A stretch of DNA of 64,000 nucleotides, taken from assembly GCA_949318235.1 (NCBI GenBank), contig OX439137.1:5936641-6000640 (forward strand), in the 5' to 3' direction. Under the pieces are notes generated by a model, which saw only the letters and a program-made list of their open reading frames with translations, had not been told where the DNA came from and did no database searches. This stretch comes from Ecdyonurus torrentis (taxonomy: Eukaryota; Arthropoda; Insecta; Ephemeroptera; Heptageniidae). A program made the position numbers and the translations under genes. Positions 28,740-40,410 of the stretch are shown here, piece by piece; positions within the stretch are counted from its first letter, which is position 1, and each line of letters opens with the position of its first letter.

Positions 28740-28935
28740 GTTTGAATAACCATATTTGCATGTTATCTTTAAAGTGAAAATACCGTAAATATTTGACTGT
28801 GTTTCCATGCGTATTTGACACATCTAAACTTTTAAGTATCACTTCATCTTTACTACATTTTAATATTATATTTCTCAACAGTTCAGTTTGTCAGATATCA
28901 GCAGGTCATCTACCCTCTTAAGATATAAAAGATAT
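28740..28935 (+). repeat. Dispersed repeat Q, copy 1
   Basis: Aligns by eye with 62458-62650 over about 190 bases (TTGCATGT-ATCTTTAAAGTG, AAATATTTGA, TCACCTAC-type end). Type unknown. Confidence 0.55.
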
Positions 28936-30171
28936 TTCCCTCCCTATATAAATGTTATAATGAATAATGAATTAAAATATCAACTCTTTCTATGTATGAA
29001 AAGAAAGCTCATTTTATATAGCAAGAAATTTTGGAAAATCAGAGTCAGTTGTAAGCCAGTTGGCAATTTAGAGCCAGTTATGCCCACTTTTGGAGGCGTA
29101 ACCGAACCAAAAGACCCAAAAAGTGGAGCGTAATCAGTTTTGGAGATCCCAATTTGTGTTTAAACATTCGTTTGGCCTTTCAAAGGTACCAATTGGCATT
29201 TTCCGACCTAATCTTAAAGCCAACCGACCCTATTTGGAATATTAAAACTTTATTAATACGTTCTTGCTTATATAAGTATATAAAAAAAAAACAATACAGA
29301 AATATAGATAACAAAAAAGTAAAAAAAAATCGTGGACCTATAATTTTTCAGACAACAAACAATAATAATGATAATAAATGTACCTTTCATTGCCGTTCTA
29401 ATATTCAACCGAGCGCATTTTCATTGTTTTGTTTTAATAAAAAAAAAATCCTCCCTTATATATTTATATATATAATATGCTTACATACAAAGAACAAAAA
29501 AAAACATTATAATCCCCATCTTCTTTTGCTTAATGAAAATTATTTCGATTAAACTCTGTGCTTTCTTTATTCTTTTCATATTTTTATCATCTTTTGTCCT
29601 TATTATAAAAAGTTTTTTTTTTTTTTCATTTAATCAAGTCTCATCTTTCTCTTTCCCTTCTTATTTCATAATCTTACTTGGATTAATTAATATAAGTATT
29701 CACTTCAATAATTTATATATTAATTAATATATGTACATGAATCCATCATGCCTTAATTAATATTTATAATCAATTTTTTTTATTTACGCATGTTTTATTC
29801 TGGAAACAATGGTTTCATTTTAGTTTATTTTTATTTTTTTTGCTATCTATACATAGAAGACTAGTATTTTAAAAGTTGACTTGTCCCCCCCCCCCTTCTT
29901 TTTGATGTCATTTGAAAGTCAATAATATATGATAGAAATCCCAAAACTCAGTTCTGTCAAATAAGGAAGGAGATTTATTTTTCTTCACTGTAATTATAAC
30001 TCAATTCTTTATGAGATAAAAAATTAAAAAAATCGCAATTCTTTAATTTGATTGCAATATGACCTTTATAAAGAGATCCTAATCTTAAAACAAAATTTTA
30101 GCGCAATGATAAATCATGAGATGAGACTATAATACATTTTATTTATTACATATAATTTCCCTTAAGGCGGG
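28936..30171. other. Non-coding stretch
   Basis: The frames here (near 29.15-29.7 kb) are A/T-driven and show no domain or splice context. A C tract lies at 29885-29895. Confidence 0.45.
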
Positions 30172-30531
30172 AAATCAGGTACTGCGGGATTTGGCTAAGA
30201 AAATTGTAAAGAAAGAAAGGTTTGAAATTTTGCACAGTGATACATTAGGATAATGGTATCTTCAAAAATTTAAAAAAAAAATTGGGGGGGGGGGGGGGGG
30301 TCACCATGCTAGATTTTAAATTGAGATTTTTTTTGAAGTGATAGTCCCATAAGAGTCCATGATAATTTCAAAAATTATTTTGTCTCTTATCTGATAGTCA
30401 AGGGTTCTGAAAATTTTATCATATAGATAGCTGTTACAATATACTTTCAAATGGCATCATAAAGTTTCAAAGTTTCTTTTTAAATTTTGAAATACACGAG
30501 CCATCTATACAAACCCATATACAACCCTTAA
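30172..30531 (+). mobile_element. Family F element, copy 3
   Basis: Starts TTAAGGCGGGAAATCAGG and ends ACAACCCTTAA, with both TTAA intact. A G tract of about 18 sits where the other copies have five to seven G. Confidence 0.82.
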
Positions 30532-30708
30532 CCCTTCTGTAGTCAACTCAATAAACTGAGGAGAAAAGTTATGTGAAGAAGTCAATCCTCGGTACAATTT
30601 CTACTGTAGACCACCGGATTTCATAACGTCGTAAATTCCTAAAGGTGCCTACGTTACATATTTTAACAAACCCAGTTTGTGATGGTATACACTATGATAT
30701 ACAGGTAC

Positions 30709-30856
30709 AGTCATTTTACTTAAAATGAATTTCAATGGGCTTATGGCCATACAATGCAATCAAATGGAGATTTCAGTTGACGCAAAACTTCATTTAAATG
30801 CAATGTTATTCCCATATATGCGAAAATAGAAATTCATTTTTAGGTAAAATGACTGT
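30709..30856. mobile_element. Short foldback element
   Basis: GTACAGTCATTTTACTTAAA at the left is matched by the complement TTTTAGGTAAAATGACTGTAC (in part) at the right, with GAATTTC inside both. It is about 148 bases. Confidence 0.7.
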
Positions 30857-31020
30857 ACATGGGGTACCATAGGGTATACATTTGGTATACATGCGGGTAT
30901 GCAAGATCCAGCTCATGAATTTTACGTTTTTCATTTAATGTAATGTTTTGAGGGAACATATTAGTCTGAAACAAATATTATTATTAACAAATGCAATAAT
31001 ACCTAATGCAGGTCAAAGAT

Positions 31021-31256
31021 ACACTGTTAAGAAAGTAAGGTGTAAAATAAAGGCAAAATAACTGGTAATTTGTGGAAGGGCACCCGCCGTTAAAAAACAG
31101 ATGCACCGTTAAATTATAAACGGAATGAAAACTCATTCAAAACTGCATGCACCGTAAAACGATAGGCATACGTCTCGCGTTAGAGGGCTCTTCCCGTACC
31201 CTTACAGGAAACTGCAGTTTTTACTCCTTACGGGCAATGCTGTTTTTTGACAGTGT
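31021..31256. mobile_element. Element with ACACTGTTAA / TTGACAGTGT ends
   Basis: Short terminal inverted repeats ACACTGTTAAGAAA and TTTTTTGACAGTGT enclose about 210 bases of moderate GC. No second copy was noticed. The superfamily is uncertain. Confidence 0.5.
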
Positions 31257-31773
<517 letters not shown>

Positions 31774-31834
31774 GTAATAAGTGACTCTTAAAATTCCGCA
31801 GCGATATGATTGCACATTGTCCATAATATATCGC

Positions 31835-31869
<35 letters not shown>

Positions 31870-32160
31870 AACAGTATTAGTAATTAGAACTTGTATGAGT
31901 TCTGTATATTCAATTTCTGTAACCTTGGATTTTACATGTAAAATCATTGTAATTATTGTACAGTACACACGACCACGGTAAGAATTTTTACCATTCAAAA
32001 ACTCGCACTAAATTTGCAATGTATTCTTATGAGAAAAATACGGGCTGCTACATTTAAATTGTATAATTTATTATCATACCAGTCATGTGTATAGCACAGA
32101 ACAGTTGACTTTTAAATACGTATAGCAATTATGTTCTCAATGTTGCTGAAATCTAACTAT

Positions 32161-32300
32161 CTAACGGAAAGAAGAAATTACGAAATTTATGCTGCATTTA
32201 TGTCGTTATAGCATAATTGTTACTTAATTGGAACAGCATTGTACTTATGCTGTACCAGATATTATTTATGCTATAGATAGTTAGTATGCAGTATTATATA
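32161..32300 (+). mobile_element. Family G element, partial copy
   Basis: Starts ACGGAAAGAAGAAATTACG and shares TTTATGCTGCATTTATGTCG with the full copy at 32.5 kb, then decays. Confidence 0.55.
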
Positions 32301-32364
32301 TAAACTATTATATTATTGTAAAGTAATATTAGTAATCAAATGTTCCTGAAAATAAAATGAACTA

Positions 32365-32520
32365 GCATAATGAAGAAGACTAAAATTTTTAGGTGGTAAT
32401 TTTATTGCATATTCTAAAAGAGGACATTATCTATGCTCACATGCTTCACATGTATAAGAAAATGCATTTACCTATGCCCGTGACGTCATTTTTTTTATTT
32501 TTAAAAGTTAATTAAAAATT
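32365..32520 (+). repeat. Dispersed repeat S, copy 2
   Basis: AATGAAGAAGACTAAAATTT and GGTAATTTTATTGCATA match 10.5 kb. It lies between two family G copies. One TGACGTCA is at about 32479. Confidence 0.45.
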
Positions 32521-32526
32521 CTTAAT

Positions 32527-32744
32527 ACACGGAAAGAATAAATTACGTAATTTACGCTGCATTTATGTCAATATAGCAGAAATGTTGCTACGTCAGAACT
32601 ACACAAATAATTATGCTATACAACATAATATTTATGCAATATAAAAACGCTATTATGCAGTATAGCATAAATTATGCTTCACTGAACAAACTGTGTTGAA
32701 AATAGGCTAGCACAATAATTACGTTCTTATTTTTGTCCGTGTAT
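32527..32744 (+). mobile_element. Family G element, full copy
   Basis: ACACGGAAAGAATAAATTAC at the left and CTTATTTTTGTCCGTGT at the right are inverted ends. The interior is made of repeated AATTATGCTA/TAGCATAAATT words. Length about 218 bases. Confidence 0.78.
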
Positions 32745-33158
32745 ATAAAACATAAAAAAATTATTTTATAACAAAATTTATACTCGTTCGGTTAATGCAA
32801 ATAATTAATGCTCACTTATTCTTTTTTACATCGTACGTGTGTTGACTTATTTTTCAAATATAGTTATTGATACATTTTTTAGAGTCTTGCATATGTGTCA
32901 AATTACCACTTTTTAGTAAAAAAAAGTATTTTTAAATAGTTTTAAACATAAGAGGATATATAAACCTATGTAAGCAATTTTGATTTTTTTTTTTTTTAAA
33001 TATACGGATATGACTTATTTTGAAACGTTGACATTTTAAGTGGCAACATTTTATTTTTCTCTTACTTCAATAGTAATTAACTCAAAATATAGAATTATAG
33101 ATCATATAACATTTGGTGGTACAATTTTTTTTTAATTTTTTTTTCGTGGGTTTATAAA

Positions 33159-33297
33159 CTCGACTCAAAAAAACCTCAGTCGATTTAAATCGGGCATGCC
33201 TAAAGTATCAACCATTGTCACATTTGAGGAGAAGGGGGCGGTTGGGCGATACCGTAAAAGGTCGAACGGCAGATAACTCAGATTTTTTGAGTCGAGT
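33159..33297. mobile_element. Family I MITE, copy 2
   Basis: CTCGACTCAAAAAAACCTCAG and its complement (TTTTTTGAGTCGAG) at the ends. About 90% like the copy at 6.9 kb by eye. Confidence 0.85.
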
Positions 33298-33724
33298 ATA
33301 CGGACTTTTGACTTTTATTCCACAATACTATTCACACACACTTGAGAGATAAGCTTTGAAGTGAAACTAAATTGAAGTGAAACTAAATACTTGAACCCCA
33401 TACGTATTTATAATATTGTAACCTTTATATTTTCTATGTTAGATTAGTATACAGTACAGTATACGGTACGGTTTATAAGTATATTGTATTACCGTTACCA
33501 TATATAGAAATATATATTATACTGCATGGTAATATATTCCAATTTCCAATGCCTGCTTACCGCACATCACATGTATTATTTTCTTAATATATATAGGTAA
33601 TTTCATATCATATGGTAATTAATACTAATACATTGAAATTAAATACAAAATTTCATCATACCATTTTTTTCCGTGTCTTTGTCAAGCTTGAAAATATATA
33701 ATATAAAAAATAAACCAACTAATG

Positions 33725-33771
<47 letters not shown>

Positions 33772-34732
33772 TAAAAATCAAACATTGATAAAATATATTT
33801 TAATAATTTTTAATTTAAACAAAATTGAGTAGAAAGGAAAAAAATAACATTTTTTTGCCAAATAAAAATTTCTTTTTATAAGTTAAAAAAAATGATAATA
33901 TAAAAAAATAAATAAAAAAAATGAAGCTAATAAAAAGTAATTCTTTTCATAAAATAAAATCTATTCATTTTCGTTTTTCCCTGATTAAAATTTTAAAATG
34001 TTGTAATTAACACAAATTTTCAAAAGTAATTTTATACTCTTTTTTTTTTCAAAATGTAATGACATTTCAAAAGCTTGTAAAAAAATATTGAATTGAATAT
34101 AAAAGAGAGCGAGAGAGAGAGAGAGAGCTGTAAATGAGAGAAATTCTATTGAGAGCAAATTATATGAGAGTAAATTAAAAGGATATAAAAGCATCATCAG
34201 TCAGTCAGTCTCTCTTTTTTTTCCACATTCAATGGTTATTTCATTATTTAGATGATCGTATTTACAATGTAATTAAATACGAAAATAAACCTTATATAAA
34301 AGAGTTAATGAGAAAAAAAAAAAAAAAAAAAAAAGCTCATCATCTCTTTCTCTCTTTATTATTTTTTTTTATATGATGATAAAGTTTGGTTTGTTTTTAT
34401 ATGTGTGTAAAATAGAGAATGATGAGATGTGTGTGTGTACTGTGTATGTATACAAACGCAGGTTTGATGAATTAAAAAAAATCTCATTTGTGTAGTTAAC
34501 GGAAAAAAATTGGGGAGTTTCAGGACGATTGAATGTAATGCTTTGTCGTATCTAATTATTTAAATATACGAATTAGAAGAGTTTTGATTTATAAAAAAAT
34601 TAAAAAAAAAATGTGACTTGTTAATGTTTAAAATTTATACTATCTTTTATAATATGGTAAACTATACTCTGTAGGGGCTTTTTGTAAGTATATTTCATGT
34701 ATTGGATGTACGTTTGTGTTTCCAGTGTATAC
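33298..34732. other. AT-rich non-coding stretch with GA tracts
   Basis: No gene. It includes the GA run at 33724 and a shorter one at 34104-34126. Confidence 0.45.
33724..33769 (+). repeat. (GA)n microsatellite
   Basis: GA repeat with one AAA interruption. Confidence 0.93.
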
Positions 34733-35029
34733 TTAAAGCGAAGAACACCTTGAGCAAAAAAATTGTCTAACATCCTAACATACCTAAATATCAACGTTGA
34801 TTTGACCGGAGTACTTGATTTCTAATTTATTTTCCATTTACGCAATGCCACATGCGGGTTTATGACGTCTCAGCTTGCTTGTTTCCGCGCGCGCGTGGAT
34901 CATAAGCTGTCATTCTGTCATTTCGTAAATTGAAAGTAAATTAAAAATCAATGTCTCCGTTAAAATCAACGTTGATATTTAGGTATGCTAGACAAAAGCT
35001 ATTTGTTCAAGATGTTTTTACAACTTTAA
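34733..35029. mobile_element. Family B MITE, copy 3 (diverged)
   Basis: TTAA at both ends and the ATCAACGTTGATTT arms, but the octamers have decayed to TGACGTCT and the right end is drifted. It is the oldest-looking B copy. Confidence 0.8.
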
Positions 35030-35630
35030 GAACAAAAATAATTGCGCAATAATAATTATGCTAGCACAATTCAACATAACATTATAATTTAATAATAATA
35101 ATATATTTATTTATTTAAGGCACATAAAGGGCTTTTTCAACCCTGATTAGTGTGATTACATTACATGCGAACCTTGGTCATATCATAATATATGCCAATA
35201 TAATTAAACAAATAATAATAACACATTTTAATAACACAAAACAACAATTTACCAGCTTTATAGTTATTATTATTTAGTTTAATACTAGCTCAATGCAGAT
35301 ACTAGAACCATTAAGATTCAAATACTTAAGATTTAGAACAATACATTATTGTTAATAGAACAGAGCAAGAATATTTCAACACTTCAAATTTTGCTAATAA
35401 ATTGTTTAATATAGCGATTTTACTTCATTGAATAATATTTAAGATATTCAGCATTAATTATATACTTATTTTATTCTCTAATAGAAATATTGGTGCTCCT
35501 AGAATAGTGCAGCACATAAATTACGCATTTTTTTCCTTAAACAGCAGTTATTCGGAATGTTTACCTATGTATACTCAGATTAACAGTATGCATAGAAATT
35601 TGATTCTAACTGTTGTAAATAATAATAATA
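35030..35630. other. Non-coding stretch with split family G words
   Basis: G-type words occur at 35040-35090 (TAATTATGCTAGCACAATTC) and again at 35500-35535 (GCAGCACATAAATTACGC), about 400 bases apart. A G element may have been split by later DNA. Confidence 0.4.
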
Positions 35631-35935
35631 AAGCTTGTTCTGTAAAGTAAAGTGAATCTCAACAACAGTGATTGGCTGACCAACAAAATACGACACATTC
35701 ATTGGTTGATCTTGTTTTTTGAGCCAAGAAAATTGAGTCGCATGAAGAGCATGGAACTTTTTTTTGTGGAGTTTCTTTCATTCTTATCAAGTTCAAATTT
35801 CTAAACGAAGAAATAACAAAGATCGACCATATGTATAAACGTAGTACAGGTAACGGCGTCATACCCAGCTGTTTATAACAAAGGAACATTTTCGAAGCCG
35901 GCTCAATTTTTGTATGTAGTTTACAGAATGAGCTT
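35631..35935 (-). mobile_element. Family H element, copy 2
   Basis: AGCTTGTTCTGTAAAGTAAA at the left and TTTACAGAATGAGCTT at the right. It is inverted relative to the copy at 20.65 kb. Confidence 0.82.
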
Positions 35936-35984
35936 AATTCTCCATAATATACACAAGTCCTATATTATAATAAATAGTCTTTAT

Positions 35985-36302
35985 AAGCTTTTGTTCTGTA
36001 AAGTAAAGTGAATCTCATTTAGTGTTTGGCTGACCAACAAAATAAGACACGTTCATTGGTTGATCTTGTTTTTTGAGCCGATAAAAGTGACTTGCATGTT
36101 GAGAATGGAACTTTTTCTTTTTTATGAATTTTCGTTCATTCTTATCAAGTTTAAAGTACTAAACGAAGAAATAACAATAATCAACCATAATATAAACGTA
36201 GTAAACGTAGTAAACAGGTAATGACGTCATGATCAGATGTTTTTAACAAATGACAAATTTCAAAGCTGGCTCAAGAGTTGTGTGTAGTTTATAGAACGAG
36301 CT
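35985..36302 (-). mobile_element. Family H element, copy 3
   Basis: Same orientation as copy 2 and only 50 bases from it. AGCTTTTGTTCTGTAAAG at the left and TTTATAGAACGAGCTA at the right. It contains ATGACGTCAT. Confidence 0.82.
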
Positions 36303-36976
36303 ATAGTTTGCGTAAGGGCGTATAAGGTTATGTGTCTCGCACAAAATGAGCATCACGAAATATAAAATTAACATGAAGTAAAAATGAAATATTACTCAAA
36401 AGGTTACTATACGGTTACTTGTGTTAACGTTTTGAAAAGACGACCAAGAACTTAAGTTATTTTACTTCGCAGATAATACGCAGAAAAATCCAATTAAAAG
36501 TGTCAGATTATATAGAAACATTTTTAAAGTTAAAATATTTAATAAAAATTTTTTTCAAAACAAATAACATTAAAAAAAGTCAAATATTATTTGAATATGA
36601 AAGTATTTATTTTTTTACATTACATTATGCTATATGTCCTATAGGATAGAAAGTGCGTATATAGAAATAAATGTTCCTATTTGACATATAGTAACTCTAA
36701 GTCGGTAACTTGCTTCGTACCTTAATTAGTTTAGTCCTATAACACTATATAGCCATATGCAACCTGCAAGTTGCAATATTACAGTATTAAATTTGAAAAT
36801 AACCACATCTGCATGGACAAAATAAATACAACAGAAATGTGGTGACGTTAAATCATTAAAATTGATTCACATGTCAATTATAAATAATAATAATCACGCG
36901 GTATACATATAACAACTCACAATCGCTATACGGAAGGTTTGGATAACGTCCTACTAATTTTCAGATCGGACATTAC

Positions 36977-37009
<33 letters not shown>

Positions 37010-37073
37010 TCATATTAAGTATTTGGTTTTCTGCGCAACAACGGCATGTATTATGCAATAATTGAAACAAAAT
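36303..37073. other. Non-coding stretch
   Basis: AT-rich. A28-type homopolymer at about 36978-37007. No gene. Confidence 0.45.
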
Positions 37074-37277
37074 ATCGATGCTTCCGCGTCAAAAGCGATT
37101 ATCTACACTTTCCAGATTTCCGACAAAACGACTATCTACACTTTCCGAGCAGCACTGTAACCCGACTAGCGGCCATAAGCTTAACATTGCAGATGCTCGG
37201 TGGCGGAAAGTGTAGATAGTCGTTTTGTCGGAAATCTGGAAAGTGTAGATGATCGCTTTTGACGCGGAGGCATCGAT
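37074..37277. mobile_element. Long near-perfect palindrome (family J)
   Basis: Two arms of about 74 bases (37074-37147 and 37204-37277) are almost exact complements and surround a 56-base loop. Each arm contains TATCTACACTTTCC (or near) twice, so the arm is internally repeated. The outer ends are ATCGATG / CATCGAT. Long arms with few mismatches point to a young insertion or strong structural constraint. Confidence 0.9.
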
Positions 37278-37527
37278 ATATTAATGGTCATGAATTAATT
37301 TAACATAGATATTATTATTATGATTTTAATCAAATATTGTGAAATTGGTATTGATTATATAAATAAAAAAATTACTAAAACAAAACATATTATAGCACTA
37401 TACAAAATAAACAAACGTTAGAACCATAATTAAATATTACGTATATAGTTTTAAAAAAGATTCTCCGTTTATAACACAAACAATGAGCTAATATAAATAT
37501 AAAAAAAAGTTTTCATTTATTTCTATT

Positions 37528-37532
<5 letters not shown>

Positions 37533-37562
<30 letters not shown>
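37533..37562 (+). repeat. Poly-T tract
   Basis: About 30 T in a row. A GA tract follows at 37703-37731. Confidence 0.9.
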
Positions 37563-37699
37563 CGTCCCCATCAGTCACAATGTCTTTTTATTGTGTATGA
37601 CAAGTACAATGTATTTGATTACTTTATTATATGGTCACAAATCACAATATCTTTTTATATTATGTTTTTTTTTTGTGTAATCAGGAGAGAAAGATAGAG

Positions 37700-37735
<36 letters not shown>

Positions 37736-37932
37736 GACTCAGGTGGGAGGGAGTTTTATATGGTGGTAATGGGTTTTGCCTGCTTTTGACTGTGTAAAAG
37801 CATAGAATTGAGAGAGAGAGAGAGAGAACAGAAGCAAAACGAGCGTCAGTCAGTTAATGAAAATCTGGTTTGCTATTGAAAAGCGGCTTTCCCTTCTTCT
37901 CTATCCGCAGAGCAAAATACGATGCGAAAATT

Positions 37933-38067
<135 letters not shown>

Positions 38068-38365
38068 TTGAATATACTTCACTGCTTGTGTGGTGATAGA
38101 ATTAATGAAACACAAGTAGCAGTCGAGGAAAGGATGAGAACTTTTTAGACACATTTTACAAGCAGACGTATACATATACAAAACGTATTATATATCCCAT
38201 AGCAAGGATAATATATTATATAAATTTATATTCTGTTTTATATATCAAGTTAGCAAACAGAATTTTCATTTTATATAATAAATCTAACTTAGATGTCATT
38301 TTTAAATCCTATGACGTCATTTGAAAATCTTTATCCGCAGTATAATTTTTCCTTTGTGTTTTTAC

Positions 38366-38480
38366 ATTAATTTGTTCAATTCAGCATAATTTATGCTAAA
38401 CGATATAAACTTTATAATAAATATGTTACAAAGCATAAATATTATGTTTTACAGCGTAAATTTTTATGTAGTTCTAATTT
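38366..38480 (-). mobile_element. Family G element, partial copy
   Basis: TTGTTCAATTCAGCATAATTTATGC-type words (ends at GTAGTTCTAATTT) match the interior of other G copies. The outer ends are missing. Confidence 0.5.
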
Positions 38481-39091
38481 AATTTATATATATATATAAA
38501 TACAGCATAACGAAGTATATTTCTTTTAGTTATGCTGTATATATATACAGCATAACTCTGCATAACAGCGGCGACTCTGCTTATACAAGTTCATTTTTTC
38601 CCAGAGTTGTTTCTTTGTATAACGCATTGCCAGTTATGGCTAGAGCCCCTCTTCCATTGTAATCTATAACCTCTTGTCTAATTGTTAATATGTTTGTTTT
38701 TATATATATGTTATTTATTGACGAAGTAGTTTTTCTGATAAAGGTGTGAGATCACTATAGTGTATAGGCATTTTGCCTTTTTCTCATCACCCGTTGGGTT
38801 ACTTCCTTGTTGTTTTTGTATTTTTTTTTATGTACTATTCACAATCTTAAGCCCAATAAAGAACTATTATTATTATTATTATTATAACGTAGTATATTTC
38901 TTTTAGCGGAATATTTTATTTATTTATTATTTTTTATTTTTTTATTTTTTTAGAATATGGAAGTATTTTGGCCAAAGACAGTTTGATGTATCATAACATA
39001 CACAATATAATACAATTTAACTTAGTCCTACTTGTCCCTTTAACATTGAATTGTATTATTCAAAACTTTTAGTCATAAAAAATTACTCATT
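38481..39091. other. Non-coding stretch
   Basis: No gene. There is an ATTATT tract near 38867-38885. Confidence 0.4.
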
Positions 39092-39440
39092 ATGAAAAGG
39101 AATAGACCGGAGAAAAACATAAGAACTTATATCACAAAACACGTACTTGATGGGATTTACAAAAATAACGTAAGTTTGTCTCAAAACCCAACTGTAGCCC
39201 CGTAGCAGAGATTTGAAAATTCGATTTATGCAACCCGCACAACATTTTCATACTAATTTTTGCATGTTTCTGACGTCATAAACATGAATTTTCACGCAAA
39301 TTGCATACTTTACAGTTTTTTCACGCTCTCTCGTGGGGCTACATTAACATTCTGGTAAAAAATTGTCATCAGTTTTGCAGATCCCATTTTGTGTTTATTC
39401 ATTAAAAAGCACATGTGTTTTATGCGGTCTATGGCTAAAG
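39092..39440 (+). mobile_element. Family D element, copy 2
   Basis: AAAGGAATAGACCGGAG at the left, TGCGGTCTATGGCTAAAG at the right. CTGACGTCATAAACATG lies near the middle. The outer TTAA is mutated. Confidence 0.8.
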
Positions 39441-39454
39441 CATTATTACACAAC

Positions 39455-39658
39455 GAAAAGAAAATAAATTAAGTAATTTATGCTGCATTTATGTCATTAT
39501 GACATACATGCTACATTAGTACAGCATAAATAATTATGCTGAACTACATAAATATTATGCTATATAACATAGTTATTGTGACGTATAGATTTTTCTGTTG
39601 AACAAATTGTGCTGAAAATGAGCTAGACATAATTATTGTGTATTTATGTTTGTCCTTA
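39455..39658 (+). mobile_element. Family G element, copy
   Basis: ACGAAAAGAAAATAAATTAA at the left and TTATGTTTGTCCTTA at the right. The interior words match. It lies directly beside family D copy 2. Confidence 0.65.
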
Positions 39659-40134
39659 AAATAAAAAAGTTTAGTTTACAAAATTTTATTTATTTAAAAG
39701 GAAAAATAGTTTGAGATAGCCAATCAAGCAGTGTTAAACTTCAAATTGAAAGTTAAACCTTTTCTTTTCATGCTTTTTATTTTATTACATAAAACATGCT
39801 TCTTATACCAGGGACCACGATGTAATTACACCGTGCTTACTACAATATAGTGAAAGGTTTTCGTCAAATTTTTTATAGTTGTTAATATAAAGTACAAAAG
39901 TACAAGAAAAGTACAAGTTTATTAATCATAATAATTTAATATTTTATTAATAATAAAAAATTTTATTGTGAAAGATAATTAAATTAACACATACGGTTGT
40001 GATAATATATTTTACTATCCAAAGACTCGTGCTAAGTCCGACATGTATAATTGTTATTAGAAAAACATGCACTAAATTGAAATATGTACACATATTTCAC
40101 ATATATCACATAGTATAGTATAATGCGTCATTTA
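39659..40134. other. AT-rich non-coding stretch
   Basis: Nothing recognised. Confidence 0.4.
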
Positions 40135-40410
40135 TTACTATTCTGTTCTAACTGCAGTAGACATTTCTTTAATAGGGAGTTATCTGTTTAAAAAATTATA
40201 TGGCTTCAAACACGTAAAAGTATGTCTAGTATTTCTCATTTAAATATCTCCTGAATCGGTCGAGTAGTTTAATCAAAATTCAAAGGAAAAAAAAAAAAAA
40301 AAAAAAAAACAAAAAAGGATTTTCTGGGTGCTAAATTATTGGACCCTTAGCTTTCCCCACGTTTCCCCGCGCGCTAAACCTATATAAGCCACCATTAATG
40401 TAATGCTCCA
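40135..40410 (+). repeat. Dispersed repeat R, copy 2
   Basis: CACGTAAAAGTATGTCTAG...CTCATTTAAATATCTC, an A-rich tract and TTTCCCCGCGCGCTAAAC align with 25.3-25.6 kb. Confidence 0.5.
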
